A stretch of 55,061 bases of DNA from Acidobacteriota bacterium (GTDB taxonomy: Bacteria > Acidobacteriota > Terriglobia > Bryobacterales > Bryobacteraceae). The DNA is taken from contig JACOSH010000225.1 of NCBI GenBank assembly GCA_016178945.1, forward strand, positions 1-55,061, given 5' to 3'. The notes below the pieces were generated by a model. That model was not told the DNA's origin. It saw nothing but the letters and a program-made list of their open reading frames with translations, and did no database searches. Shown here piece by piece: positions 24,952 through 34,199 of this stretch. Position 1 is the first letter of the stretch; each line of letters begins with the position of its first letter. Made by a program: the position numbers and the translations under genes.

Positions 24952-27096
24952 GTGCGACGGGTACTTCTTCTTGTCTTGCCGCTGGCCGCCTCCGGCTGGA
25001 TCGACAAGGATGCGGCCTCGGTTCTGGCGCGCCGCAACTTCTGGGCCTTCCAGAAACCGGTGAGGCCGACCGTGCCGGCGGTCAAGAGCCCCTGGATTCG
25101 CACACCCGTCGACGCCTTCATCCTGGACGCCCTCCGCGCCAGGAGCCTCTCGCCGTCGGCGCCGCTCGACCGGGAGCGGTTGCTGCGCCGGGTCACGCTG
25201 GATCTGACCGGTCTGCCTCCGGGGCCGGCGGAGATCGACAACTTCCTGCGCGATGTCAGCCCCAAGGCTTATGAGACAGTGGTCGATCGCCTGCTCGCCT
25301 CTCCGCACTACGGGGAGCGATGGGCGCTGCGCTGGCTCGATGTGGTCCGCTACGCCGACACCAACGGCTACGAGACCGACGCGGAGCGGCCCCACGCCTG
25401 GCGCTACCGGGATTACGTGGTGAATTCGTTCAATCGCGACAAGCCGTATGACCGGTTTGTTCTCGAGCAGGTCGCGGGAGACGAGTTGTTTCCAGGAAAT
25501 CACGAAGCCCTGATCGCCACCGGACTGCACCGCTGCGGGCCGATTCACCTGGTCGGCGGCAACCAGGATGAGGAGATGAACCGGCAGGAGGTCCTAACGG
25601 AAATCACCGCCGCCGTGGGCCAGGTCTTTCTCGGCCTGACGGTCGGCTGCGCCCGCTGCCACAACCACAAGTTCGATCCGATCCTGCAGTCGGATTACTA
25701 TCGCCTGCAAGCCATTTTCGCCGCCACCCAGGGAAAAGACATCCCCATCGCCACCGAGGAAGAGAAAGGCGTGCACGAGCGGGAGATGAAGGCCTACGAG
25801 GCGCGCCTGGAGCCGGTCAAGAAGCGGATCGCCGAAATCGAGAAGCCGTATCGCGCCAGGCTCCGCGTCGAGCGCCTGGCGAAGCTCGAGACCCAGTTCC
25901 GGCAGGCCCTGGAGATTCCGGCCGGCGAGCGCTCGGCTGAGCAGAAGCGCCTGGCCAAAGAAGCCGAAGAGCAGCTCAAGGTGATGTGGGACGAGCTGGT
26001 CGGCGCCCTGTCGCCGGAGGATCGTAGGGAGCGCGCGGCCCTGCGCTCCCAAATGCACGCGATCAATCTGACCCGCCCGCGCCCGCTGGCAGCCGCCTAC
26101 GCCGCCGTCAACACGGACAAGCCGGCTCCCGACTCCTACATCCTGCGCGTGGGCGATCCCCGCCACAAACTGGCGAAGGTGGAGCCGGGCGTGCCGCTGG
26201 TGATTGAATCCGGCGCTACGATTCCCCTGGAGGGGACCGGCCGCCGCGCCGCCCTGGCGCGCTGGCTCACCTCGCCCGAGAACCCGCTCACGGCGCGGGT
26301 GATGGTCAACCGCATCTGGCAATTCCGGATGGGGACCGGGCTGGTTGCCACTCCGAACGACTTTGGCGCGCTGGGCGAGCGGCCGTCGAATCCGAAGCTG
26401 CTCGACTGGCTGGCCAGCGAGTTTGTGGAACGAGGCTGGAGCGTCAAGGCCTTGGACCGGCTGGTCGTGCTATCGAGCGTCTATCGGCAGTCCGCGGCGG
26501 CCGATGCGGCCAAATCCAAGGCCGACCCCGGCAACAAGCTCTACTGGAGGATGAACCGCAAGCGCATGGAGGGCGAAACCATTCGAGACAACGTCCTGGC
26601 GGCTTCCGGATTGTTGGAGCCGCGTCTGGGCGGGCCGCCCGTCCGAATCCCCATCGAGCCGGAAGTCTACGATCTGTTGTTCACCGAAGACGAGCGCGAC
26701 GGTCTGTGGCCCGTGACCCCGCGCGAGTCGGAACACGACCGGCGCAGCCTATACCTGTTGAACAAGCGCACGGTGCGCCTACCCATGATGGCGGCCTTCG
26801 ACCAGCCCGACACCATGACTTCCTGCCCGGTGCGCGGCTCCAGTACCCATGCGCTGCAAGCGCTGTCGCTGATGAACAGCGAGTTCATGACCCGGCAGTC
26901 GGGGGCTTTTGCCGCCCGGGTTCGGGGGGCGGGTCCGCCGACCGCCCAGATCCGCAGGGCCTACAAGCTGGCTCTGGCTCGAGCGCCACGACCCGCGGAG
27001 CTGAGCATGGGGGAACGCTTCGTGAAGGACGGCGGGAAGATGGAAGACTTCTGCCTGGCTTTGTTGAACCGTCATGAGTTCGTCTATGTCCCCTGA
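24952..27096 (+). CDS. DUF1549/DUF1553 (PSCyt2-PSD1) secreted protein
   Basis: 714 aa protein of the paired families typical of Planctomycetes, Verrucomicrobia and Solibacter. Signal-like [18 protein letters not shown]1549 about 50-260 ([50 protein letters not shown]) including Cys233-Ala-Arg-Cys236-His237, a c-haem-type CxxCH; a coiled-coil insert about 265-360; DUF1553 about 420-700 ([29 protein letters not shown]). The N-terminal cytochrome domain (PSCyt1) often fused in Planctomycetes is absent. The 3' end overlaps DUF1501 by 23 nt. Possibly polysaccharide or sulfated-glycan processing at the cell surface; unproven. Confidence 0.9.
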   Translation: MRRVLLLVLPLAASGWIDKDAASVLARRNFWAFQKPVRPTVPAVKSPWIRTPVDAFILDALRARSLSPSAPLDRERLLRRVTLDLTGLPPGPAEIDNFLRDVSPKAYETVVDRLLASPHYGERWALRWLDVVRYADTNGYETDAERPHAWRYRDYVVNSFNRDKPYDRFVLEQVAGDELFPGNHEALIATGLHRCGPIHLVGGNQDEEMNRQEVLTEITAAVGQVFLGLTVGCARCHNHKFDPILQSDYYRLQAIFAATQGKDIPIATEEEKGVHEREMKAYEARLEPVKKRIAEIEKPYRARLRVERLAKLETQFRQALEIPAGERSAEQKRLAKEAEEQLKVMWDELVGALSPEDRRERAALRSQMHAINLTRPRPLAAAYAAVNTDKPAPDSYILRVGDPRHKLAKVEPGVPLVIESGATIPLEGTGRRAALARWLTSPENPLTARVMVNRIWQFRMGTGLVATPNDFGALGERPSNPKLLDWLASEFVERGWSVKALDRLVVLSSVYRQSAAADAAKSKADPGNKLYWRMNRKRMEGETIRDNVLAASGLLEPRLGGPPVRIPIEPEVYDLLFTEDERDGLWPVTPRESEHDRRSLYLLNKRTVRLPMMAAFDQPDTMTSCPVRGSSTHALQALSLMNSEFMTRQSGAFAARVRGAGPPTAQIRRAYKLALARAPRPAELSMGERFVKDGGKMEDFCLALLNRHEFVYVP

Positions 27097-28585
27097 GAGC
27101 CCGTGCCACGAACCGCTTGCTCACGCGCGCGGCTCGGTACTGTCGCCCTGTGACAGAGCCGCGACCGTGAGGGAGCGGAGCTTGCCCTGCGCCACGACGC
27201 GGCGCGATGTCCTGGTGCGGGCCGCCCATGGATTTGGCGCGATCGCCCTGGGATCGCTGCTGCCCGCACCCGCGGCCTCGCGAGTCAACCCGCTGGCTCC
27301 CAGGCCCGCGCATTTTGCGCCCCGGGCCAAGTCGGTCATCTTCCTGTTCATGGTGGGCGGGCCCAGCCATATCGACACCTTCGACCCCAAACCCGCGCTC
27401 AAGAGATTCGAAGGCCAGCAGCTCCCCTCGAGCTATGGCAAGGTGGTCAGCCAGTTCACCGACGGCTCCACGCCTTTGCTCTCCTCGCCCTGGCAATTCA
27501 AGAAGTACGGACAGAGCGGCATGGAGGTTTCCTCGCTGTTCCCGCATCTGGCCGCCTGCGTCGACGACATCTGTTTCGTGCGCTCCTTCTACACCGAAAG
27601 CGTGGTGCACGCCCCGGCGATGTACCAGGTGCACACGGGCCGCATCCTGATGGGTTACCCGAGCATGGGATCGTGGGTCACCTACGGACTCGGCAGCGAG
27701 AGCGAGAATCTGCCCGCTTATGTCGTGATGCCGCAGCCGGAGGGCACGCCGGAAGGCGGCACGCCGTGCTGGGGCACCGGCTTCCTGCCGGCGGTGTATC
27801 AGGGCACGGTGTTTCGCCCGGGCCCCGCTCCCATTCTGCACCTGCGCCCGCCCGAAGGCATGACCCCGGAGCGGCAGCGCGCCACGCTCGATCTGCTCCA
27901 AAAGATGAACGATCTGGACACGCTGGATTCTGATACCGAGCTGGCCGCGCGCATCAGCTCCTACGAGCTCGCGTTCCGGATGCAGACTCACGCGCCGGAA
28001 GCGGTGGACTTGTCCAAGGAAACGGAAGCCACCCGCCGCCTGTACGGTCTGGACCATAAGCCCACCGCCGACTTCGGTACTCGCTGCCTGCTGGCTCGCC
28101 GCCTGGTCGAGCGCGGGGTCCGCTTTGTCCAGATCTACTCCGGCGGTGGCCCCATCATCATGCAGTGGGACGCCCACAAGGACCTGGTGTTCAACCATGA
28201 AAAGATGTGCGGCCACACCGACCAGCCCGTCGCCGCACTGCTGCGGGACCTGAAACAGCGCGGCCTGCTGGATTCCACGCTGGTGATCTGGGGCAGCGAG
28301 TTCGGACGTCTACCCATGTCGCAGAGTGGCAATGGGCGCGACCACAACCCGCACGGCTTCACCATGTGGTTCGCCGGCGGTGGCGTCAAAGGCGGGCAGG
28401 TGATCGGGTCCACCGACGAGTTGGGACTGCGGGCGTCGGTCGAACCCCATTCCATGCGTGACTTCCATGCCACCCTCTTGCACCTGCTCGGCCTGGACCA
28501 GAACCGGCTCTGGTTCCTGCACAACGGCCGCCATGAGAAGCTCACCGACTTCGGCGGCAAGGTGATCCCGGGCCTGGCCAGCTAG
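27074..28585 (+). CDS. DUF1501 (sulfatase-like) Tat-exported protein
   Basis: 503 aa partner of DUF1549/DUF1553, of the alkaline-phosphatase-like superfamily. The Tat signal [20 protein letters not shown] starts near residue 42, an unusually late position: the preceding codons include a large palindromic repeat (27113-27178) read in frame. ATG 27074 is the outermost start; GTG 27168, inside the repeat, would give a normal-length Tat signal. Family blocks: [67 protein letters not shown] and LLHLLGLD. The metal-type His/Asp residues in GRDHNPHG are intact. Confidence 0.88.
   Translation: MSSSMSPESPCHEPLAHARGSVLSPCDRAATVRERSLPCATTRRDVLVRAAHGFGAIALGSLLPAPAASRVNPLAPRPAHFAPRAKSVIFLFMVGGPSHIDTFDPKPALKRFEGQQLPSSYGKVVSQFTDGSTPLLSSPWQFKKYGQSGMEVSSLFPHLAACVDDICFVRSFYTESVVHAPAMYQVHTGRILMGYPSMGSWVTYGLGSESENLPAYVVMPQPEGTPEGGTPCWGTGFLPAVYQGTVFRPGPAPILHLRPPEGMTPERQRATLDLLQKMNDLDTLDSDTELAARISSYELAFRMQTHAPEAVDLSKETEATRRLYGLDHKPTADFGTRCLLARRLVERGVRFVQIYSGGGPIIMQWDAHKDLVFNHEKMCGHTDQPVAALLRDLKQRGLLDSTLVIWGSEFGRLPMSQSGNGRDHNPHGFTMWFAGGGVKGGQVIGSTDELGLRASVEPHSMRDFHATLLHLLGLDQNRLWFLHNGRHEKLTDFGGKVIPGLAS
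27113..27178. repeat. REP-like palindromic element inside the DUF1501 5' region
   Basis: Imperfect inverted repeat with 23-nt arms (27113-27135 and 27156-27178, 19 of 23 pairs) and an inner stem CTGTC/GACAG (27140-27144, 27152-27156). It would fold into a long hairpin over the Tat gene start. Its translated form (HARGSV ... RAATVRERS) is of a sort I recall at the ends of several acidobacterial proteins, suggesting a dispersed genomic repeat; copy number needs the full genome. Confidence 0.7.
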
Positions 28586-28621
28586 GCGGCGAACCCAATC
28601 CGTGGCATTCTGTCCGACGAA

Positions 28622-28717
28622 TTCGGCTTCCGGACTGCGTACTGGAACCCCCGGTACTAGATTATCCTGCTGCAATACAAGGACTTATTCGCCATGAGAT
28701 TTGGTTTCCGGATTGCA
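28622..28717 (+). promoter_or_regulatory. Sigma54-type -24/-12 element (28702-28717) with an upstream partial copy
   Basis: TGG-TTT-N5-TTGCA at 28702-28717 fits the invariant GG-N10-GC of sigma54 promoters; the expected start would be about 28728, with ATG 28762 downstream. A related 24-nt segment 78 bp upstream (GG 28625-28626, N10, GC 28637-28638, shared core CTTCCGGA/TTTCCGGA) is an imperfect direct copy. Sigma54 and the PrsR activator are known to control PEP-CTERM genes elsewhere. The rest of the 28586-28761 gap shows nothing else. Confidence 0.45.
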
Positions 28718-28761
28718 ATTCTGCCCACGGGTTGCTGTCGAGAAAAAGGGGTGCGGTCAAC

Positions 28762-29664
28762 ATGCGCAAGCCGCGAGTAGCCACGCTGAGCCTGCTATGG
28801 GCAGTATCGGCGACGGCCCAGATTATCCACGGAAACGGCCCGCGGCAAGCCAGCGGCAACACCAGCAGCAGCACCAGCACCACGACGACAAGCAACGCGA
28901 CCAGCCCCAAGAACCTCAACGGCGGTGGCGGTGGAGAAACCCTGCACATCGGCACGGGAGCTGGAACGGGCGCGCCGGGCGATGTCGGCGCGGGCATCGA
29001 TCCTAACCCGATCCAAGGCACGCGGCTTTCGGTCTTCCAGAATCAGGGCGGCAATGGCGATTTGAACTCCCCCTTGCTGCTGATCCTGGGCATCCCCAAT
29101 TTCAGCGGAGTGGCGCCGGCCATGGCGTCGGTCACGCAGTACACAAACTACACTTCCGGCCAGGCTGCCACGGGTGGCGTCGCGGTCAACTCCTTCTCGA
29201 CTGGCGGCGCCAACATCTACGGCGGGACCTGGAATGCGAACACGGGGTTCGCCGGCAGTATGACGTCGGCTTCCCCGGATGTCTACACCTTCCTGAGTCT
29301 CACCGGAACCAGCAACTCCAACAGCTTTGGGAACTGGGCCGGCGCGGTGGCCGCGGCTTTGAACTTCACTCCCGCCTCCTTCGGGATCTATGTCTACCGG
29401 ATCAACGCGGCTCTGACCAGTAAGGGCCTGTTCGACGTGATGTGGCAGGGTTCGGGTCCGGGTCAGGGCTCGATCGCTGTCGCCTATGGACGCAACGCGG
29501 GCGGCGCCTCCTACGGCACGCCCTTTACTCAAGCCGGCATGGTGATACCCCCGCCCCCGCCGCCGCCTCCGCCGCATATTCCGGAGCCGGCCACGGCCAT
29601 CCTGCTGGGCACCGTACTGCTGGCGGGAAGCGTATTCGCCAGACGGCTCGGACTCACGCGGTAG
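28762..29664 (+). CDS. PEP-CTERM sorting-signal protein
   Basis: 300 aa from ATG 28762, with AAGGGG 9-10 nt upstream. Signal peptide MRKPRVATLSLLWAVSATAQ; a Ser/Thr/Asn-rich low-complexity segment (about 28-55); a Gly/Asn-rich middle with probable beta structure; a run of eight prolines; and the C-terminal sorting signal IPEPATAILLGTVLLAGSVF ending in ARRLGLTR: PEP motif, hydrophobic helix and basic end. Such proteins are cut and transferred by exosortase and belong to biofilm or exopolysaccharide systems. No exosortase gene is in the window. The PrsT-like gene follows after 3 nt. Confidence 0.85.
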   Translation: MRKPRVATLSLLWAVSATAQIIHGNGPRQASGNTSSSTSTTTTSNATSPKNLNGGGGGETLHIGTGAGTGAPGDVGAGIDPNPIQGTRLSVFQNQGGNGDLNSPLLLILGIPNFSGVAPAMASVTQYTNYTSGQAATGGVAVNSFSTGGANIYGGTWNANTGFAGSMTSASPDVYTFLSLTGTSNSNSFGNWAGAVAAALNFTPASFGIYVYRINAALTSKGLFDVMWQGSGPGQGSIAVAYGRNAGGASYGTPFTQAGMVIPPPPPPPPPHIPEPATAILLGTVLLAGSVFARRLGLTR

Positions 29665-29667
29665 ACT

Positions 29668-31944
29668 GTGCGTCAATTCCTGCTGTCAGGAATCGCTCTT
29701 CTCTTGCTGCTGTGTTCGGGGTGCGCCTCCCGGGATGAGCGGCGCAGCCGTTACTTGGCAAACGGCCAGAAATACATGGCCAAGCACGACTATGGCCGTG
29801 CCCTGATCCAGTTTTGGAACGCGGTCAAGACCGACCCGTCCGACGCCGAATCCAGGTTCCAACTCGGAGCTGCCTACCTCGAAAACGGCAATATCCAGGA
29901 GGCGGTCGAGTCCTTGGGCAAGGCCCTGACGCTCGATCCCAGTCACGTGCGGGCGCGGGTGAAGCTGGCCGGTTTGATCGCGGGCCAGGAAGGCGAGCAG
30001 ACGCTGCGCGGCGTGCTGACCACCTCTCCCGATTCCCTGGAAGCGCTCAACGCGCTGGCCCGGATCGAGATTCAGCTCGGCAAACCCGACGACGCGGAGC
30101 ACTGCTTGCGCCAGGCCATGGAGAGATTTCCGAACGATCTTCAGGCTTCGGTCGGCATGGCCCGCCTGAAACTATCCCAGCGCGACTGGGCCGGCGCGGA
30201 GCAAATCCTGCGGAAAGCGGCATTGAGCGCGCCCCGGTCGGCGGACGCCGCGATCGCGCTTGCCGAATTGTACCTGATGGGCGGACGGCCCGCGGACGCT
30301 CGCCAGTGGTTTGAAAAGGCCCTGGCGCTGGATGAGAATTCAGCCCCGGCGCTGCTCGGCCTAGGAGCGGCACAACTGGCCGCCGGACAGAAAGACCAGG
30401 CCGGCGCCACTTATGTCCGGGTCTCGAAACTGCCCGGCAAACAGTACAAACATCTGCATGCTTCCTTTCTGTTCCAGCAGGGGATGCGAGACGCGGCGAT
30501 CAGCGAGTTTGAGCGCTTGGCCAAGGCCGATCCCGGGAGCCGCGAGGCGCGCAACCGGCTGTTGGCCGCCTATCTGTTAACACAGCGATTCGCCGAGGCC
30601 GGCAAGATCGTGGAGACGACCCTCCGCGACAACCCCGATGACGCCGACGCGCTGTTGATGAAGATTCAGATCTACCTGCGCACGGGCCAAACCGGGCAAG
30701 CCGAGGTAGCGCTGCGCGAGGTCCTGCACCATAAGCCCGAATCGGCCGAGGCGCACTACCTGCTGTCGATGGTGTATCGGGAGCGCGGCGACGGGCTACG
30801 GCAGCGGGGAGAGTTAGGGGAAGTGCTGGCCCGGAATCCAGGCCTTCTGGAGGCCCGCATCGAGCTGGTCCGCAGCCTGCTGGCCGCCTCGTCGGCAAAG
30901 TCCGCGTTGGAAGTGCTGCGGGAAACGCCGCCCGAGCAGAGCGGCTCGATTGCCGTGATCCTGCAGCGGAACTGGGCCTATTATGCACTGGGCGACAAGA
31001 AGGCGTTGGCGGAGGGAATCCGGCAAGGCCTGAGCGTGTCTCAGACGCCGGAGTTGCTGCTCCAGACCGGTCTGCTGAAGATCCTGGACAAGGACTATCG
31101 CAGCGCGATGGCCGCGCTCCAGGACGCGGTTCACCAGAATCCCGAGGATCCCCGCACCGTCGAAGCGCTGGCGCTCAGCTACCTGGAACAAAAGCAGACC
31201 ATGGCGGCCATCCAGATGATCCGGGACCACGCGCGGGCCTGGCAGAAGTCGGCGGCGCTGCAGCAGTTCGTCGGCGAATGGATGCTGGAACGAGGCCTGC
31301 GCGCGGACGCCCGTGCGGCGTTTGCCGCGGCCGCCGGCGCCGATCCTGCGCTTTCGGCCCCCCGGCTGGCTCTGGCGCAATTGGATGCCGCCGACGGAAA
31401 GCTCGAAGAGGCGCGCAAAACCCTCGAAGCCGTGGCGCTCCGCGGCCGGGGCGCGGTCGCCGCGCGGATGCTGCTGGCGGATCTGGAAGTGGACGCCGGG
31501 CGGCTGCCGGCCGCCGCCGATCAATACCGCAAGATTTTGGAAACGGACGCCAACAACGTCAAGGCGCTGAACAACCTGGCCTACATCCTCGTCGACACCG
31601 ATAACCAGCCGGATCATGCCTTGGAGTATGCCCAGCGCGCCAAGGAGCTGGCCTCGAGCAACCCGGATGTCGAAGGAACGCTGGGCTGGATCTTTTATCG
31701 CAAGGGCCTGTATCCACTGGCGCGCACGCACCTTGAGGTGGCAGTGAAGCGCGACCGGTCGGCATCCGATCGCTGGTCGGTGGAGAACGCCGCGCTGCGC
31801 AAATACCACTTGGCCATGACCTACGCCAAGCTGCATGAGTCCAAGCGCGCCGCCCAGATGCTGGAAGCGGCCATGAAGATCAATGCCACCCTGCCGGAGG
31901 CGAAAGCGGCCAGCCAGGTCCTGAAGGCCAGTGCTTCGTTCTAA
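29668..31944 (+). CDS. TPR-repeat lipoprotein (PrsT-like, PEP-CTERM system)
   Basis: 758 aa, almost wholly tetratricopeptide repeats. The start GTG 29668 gives a lipoprotein signal MRQFLLSGIALLLLLCSGC. Repeats run from about residue 30 to 740, e.g. YGRALIQFWNAVKTDPSDAE, IQEAVESLGKALTLDPSHVR, NLAYILVDTDNQPDHALEYA, with the characteristic W/LG/Y/A/P spacing. The architecture, length and place after a PEP-CTERM gene match the PEP-CTERM system TPR lipoprotein PrsT, thought to help assemble the export machinery. TPR proteins are easy to over-assign, so the PrsT name is moderate. Confidence 0.8.
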   Translation: MRQFLLSGIALLLLLCSGCASRDERRSRYLANGQKYMAKHDYGRALIQFWNAVKTDPSDAESRFQLGAAYLENGNIQEAVESLGKALTLDPSHVRARVKLAGLIAGQEGEQTLRGVLTTSPDSLEALNALARIEIQLGKPDDAEHCLRQAMERFPNDLQASVGMARLKLSQRDWAGAEQILRKAALSAPRSADAAIALAELYLMGGRPADARQWFEKALALDENSAPALLGLGAAQLAAGQKDQAGATYVRVSKLPGKQYKHLHASFLFQQGMRDAAISEFERLAKADPGSREARNRLLAAYLLTQRFAEAGKIVETTLRDNPDDADALLMKIQIYLRTGQTGQAEVALREVLHHKPESAEAHYLLSMVYRERGDGLRQRGELGEVLARNPGLLEARIELVRSLLAASSAKSALEVLRETPPEQSGSIAVILQRNWAYYALGDKKALAEGIRQGLSVSQTPELLLQTGLLKILDKDYRSAMAALQDAVHQNPEDPRTVEALALSYLEQKQTMAAIQMIRDHARAWQKSAALQQFVGEWMLERGLRADARAAFAAAAGADPALSAPRLALAQLDAADGKLEEARKTLEAVALRGRGAVAARMLLADLEVDAGRLPAAADQYRKILETDANNVKALNNLAYILVDTDNQPDHALEYAQRAKELASSNPDVEGTLGWIFYRKGLYPLARTHLEVAVKRDRSASDRWSVENAALRKYHLAMTYAKLHESKRAAQMLEAAMKINATLPEAKAASQVLKASASF

Positions 31945-31950
31945 GGAGCT

Positions 31951-33705
31951 TCACTGGAAATCCCGCAAGACCGCGGACCATCCGGGATAGCCGCGGGAGG
32001 CCGAAAAGGCGTCTTCTTCGATATGAAAGGCGATGTCGACGCGCTTGCCGGGGGTCAATTCCGGGGCGCGCTCGGCCAGGTTCCAGCCCTTGAGCACGAG
32101 GGCGCGCCGGTTCTGCACCACGGGCACCCGGAAATGTTTCTCCTTCATCAGGGTGGGCGCGGCGCCGATCTCCACGCCGCGGCTGACCAGAACAGGCATG
32201 GGATTTCCGTGGCCGAACGGCGCCAGGCTGAGGAGCTCCGTCACGGTCCGGTCGTTCAATTCGGGGAGAGCGATCTCCGCGTCGATGGAGAGGGTGGGCA
32301 GCAAATCTTCGGGAGCCAGGCGGCTCGACGCATAACGGTTGAACTCTTCCCGAAAGGCTTCTACCCGGTCCGAAGACATGGTGAGGCCGGCGGCATGGGC
32401 GTGGCCGCCGAACTTGAGGAAAAAGTCCGGCATCGATTCCAGCGCGTCGAGTAGGTGAAAGGCCGGGATACTGCGTCCAGAGCCTTGGGCCAGTCCCTCG
32501 GCATCGTGGCCGAGAACGAAGGTGGGACGGTTGAAGCGCTCCACCAGGCGGGAGGCCACAATGCCGAGGACGCCGCGGTGCCAGTCGAGGCTGGAGAAGA
32601 CCAGGGCGTAGTCGCCGCCGGTGACCGGCACGCGCGCGCATTCCTCCAGGATGGCGCGCACGATGGCCTGCTCGGCCTCCTGGCGCTCGGTATTAAGGAC
32701 GTGAAGCTGCTCGGCGAGCTGGCGGGCGCGCGCGGCGTCGGCGGTGAGGAACATCTCGATCACGTCGTTGGCCGTATCCATGCGGCCGGCGGCATTGATG
32801 CGCGGGGCCACGCGGAAGGCGACCTGCCCGGCGGAGGGCGCCGTGCCGGCGGCGAATCCGGCGACATCGAGCAGCGCGCGGAGGCCGGGATTCTTGACGT
32901 TATCCAAGCCGTCCAGGCCATGCCTCACGATGATGCGGTTCTCTCCCGTCAGCGGGACAACGTCGGCGACCGTGCCGATGGCCACCAGCTTCAGGAAGGA
33001 GTTAAGAGTACGGGTCACCTTTTCCTTCGGCCAGGGCAAGGTATCGAGCAGCGCCTGAACCAGCTTGAAAGCCACGCCCACGCCACACAGGTTCTTCTCG
33101 GGATAAGGGCAGCCCGGCTGATTGGGATTGAGCACGGCCAGGGCGGGTGGCAGTTCGGCCTCGGGCAGGTGATGGTCGGTGACGATCACGTCGACGCCCA
33201 ATTGCGCGGCGCGGCGGACCGACTCGGCAGCCCGAATGCCCGTGTCGACGCTGACGATGAGGCGGACGCCCTCGGCCGCGGCGCGCTCCACTACTTCGGG
33301 ACGCATGCCGTAGCCGTCCTTGAGGCGGTGAGGCACGTGGAAACCGGCTTCGCCGCCGGCCAGCTCGATCGCCTTTTTCAGCAGAACCACGGATGTGGTT
33401 CCGTCGACGTCGTAGTCCCCGTAGATCAGGATGCGCTCGCGGGCCTCGATAGCCCGGCGCAGGCGGGCCAGCGCTTCGGGCATGCCCCGCATTCGCAACG
33501 GGTCATGCAGGTCGTGCAGCGAGGGGTTGAGAAAGCGGCGCGCTTCGGCGGGATCGCAAAGCCCCCGCGCCCAGAGGACGCGTGCGGCCAGCGGGCCCAG
33601 GCCGGCCAGCGAAGCGAAGCGCTCCACTTCTACGGGATCCACGGAGGCCACCCGCCAGCGCTTGCGGGCCGGAGACGGGGCGACGGATTGAGCGCCGGCA
33701 GTCAA
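31951..33705 (-). CDS. recJ: Single-stranded-DNA-specific exonuclease RecJ
   Basis: 5'-3' ssDNA exonuclease used in recombination and mismatch repair. 584 aa. DHH-family motifs: motif I LIYGDYDVDGTTS, motif II VSVDTGI, motif III VIVTDHHLPEAELP, plus RINAAGRMD, and the DHHA1 nucleic-acid part with FGGHAHAAGLTM (motif VI-like). A C-terminal OB-type domain ends the protein. Start is TTG 33705, since its T overlaps the upstream stop as TTGA; no ATG is near. It is last gene of the BMC-H - aldehyde dehydrogenase - unknown - recJ run, all linked by short gaps or overlaps. Confidence 0.95.
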   Translation of the reverse strand: MTAGAQSVAPSPARKRWRVASVDPVEVERFASLAGLGPLAARVLWARGLCDPAEARRFLNPSLHDLHDPLRMRGMPEALARLRRAIEARERILIYGDYDVDGTTSVVLLKKAIELAGGEAGFHVPHRLKDGYGMRPEVVERAAAEGVRLIVSVDTGIRAAESVRRAAQLGVDVIVTDHHLPEAELPPALAVLNPNQPGCPYPEKNLCGVGVAFKLVQALLDTLPWPKEKVTRTLNSFLKLVAIGTVADVVPLTGENRIIVRHGLDGLDNVKNPGLRALLDVAGFAAGTAPSAGQVAFRVAPRINAAGRMDTANDVIEMFLTADAARARQLAEQLHVLNTERQEAEQAIVRAILEECARVPVTGGDYALVFSSLDWHRGVLGIVASRLVERFNRPTFVLGHDAEGLAQGSGRSIPAFHLLDALESMPDFFLKFGGHAHAAGLTMSSDRVEAFREEFNRYASSRLAPEDLLPTLSIDAEIALPELNDRTVTELLSLAPFGHGNPMPVLVSRGVEIGAAPTLMKEKHFRVPVVQNRRALVLKGWNLAERAPELTPGKRVDIAFHIEEDAFSASRGYPGWSAVLRDFQ

Positions 33706-34199
33706 TTCTTAGAGAAGTAGCCGCCCAACGGAGGAGAGTCATCGCCCTCTTCTTCGTCGTCGGGCTGCGAAGTTTCCAGCAGGTCGGAGAGGGTGAGGAA
33801 GGTATCGTACCATTCGGCGACGAGCTGGAAGACGTACATGTGTCCTTGATGGCTGAAGGATAGCTCCACCGAGCAGGTGGCGCCCACGCACTTGTTCAAG
33901 TCGCGAAGGCCGGCCTCGACGGAGCGGCGCTCCTCGCGGGACAGAGTGCTGTCGGCGAGCTCCTCCCGGAGATCATCCAGCTCTTCGCCTTCGAACTCGC
34001 GGTGGGAGAAGACGATGACGCCGGCGCTGGCGCTCTTGGCGACGTTGAGGAATCCGTGGTAGTCCGGATAGGCGTCGGTGTCCCAGAAAACCATGGGCAT
34101 GTTTTCCAGGCTGCCCGTCTGGCCGCGAAAGACGGCGAACTCTCCGGCCTCCAGGTCGTGGAGGATTTCGTCCTTGAGTAGGTCGAGGTCAAGACTCAT
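33702..34199 (-). CDS. Conserved-looking acidic protein, unknown function
   Basis: 165 aa, cytoplasmic, acidic. Predicted alpha+beta: LLKDEILHDLEAGEFAVF, MVFWDTDAYPDYHGFLNVA, SAGVIVFSHREFEGEELDDL, then a helical block with RREERRSVEAGL-like spacing (LSREERRSVEAGLRDLNKC) and a strand-rich end (HMYVFQLVAEWYDTFLTL). The tail is Asp/Glu/Pro-rich. ATG 34199 overlaps the aldehyde dehydrogenase stop (ATGA) and its stop overlaps the recJ TTG, so it is translationally coupled on both sides. No family recognised. Confidence 0.7.
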   Translation of the reverse strand: MSLDLDLLKDEILHDLEAGEFAVFRGQTGSLENMPMVFWDTDAYPDYHGFLNVAKSASAGVIVFSHREFEGEELDDLREELADSTLSREERRSVEAGLRDLNKCVGATCSVELSFSHQGHMYVFQLVAEWYDTFLTLSDLLETSQPDDEEEGDDSPPLGGYFSKN

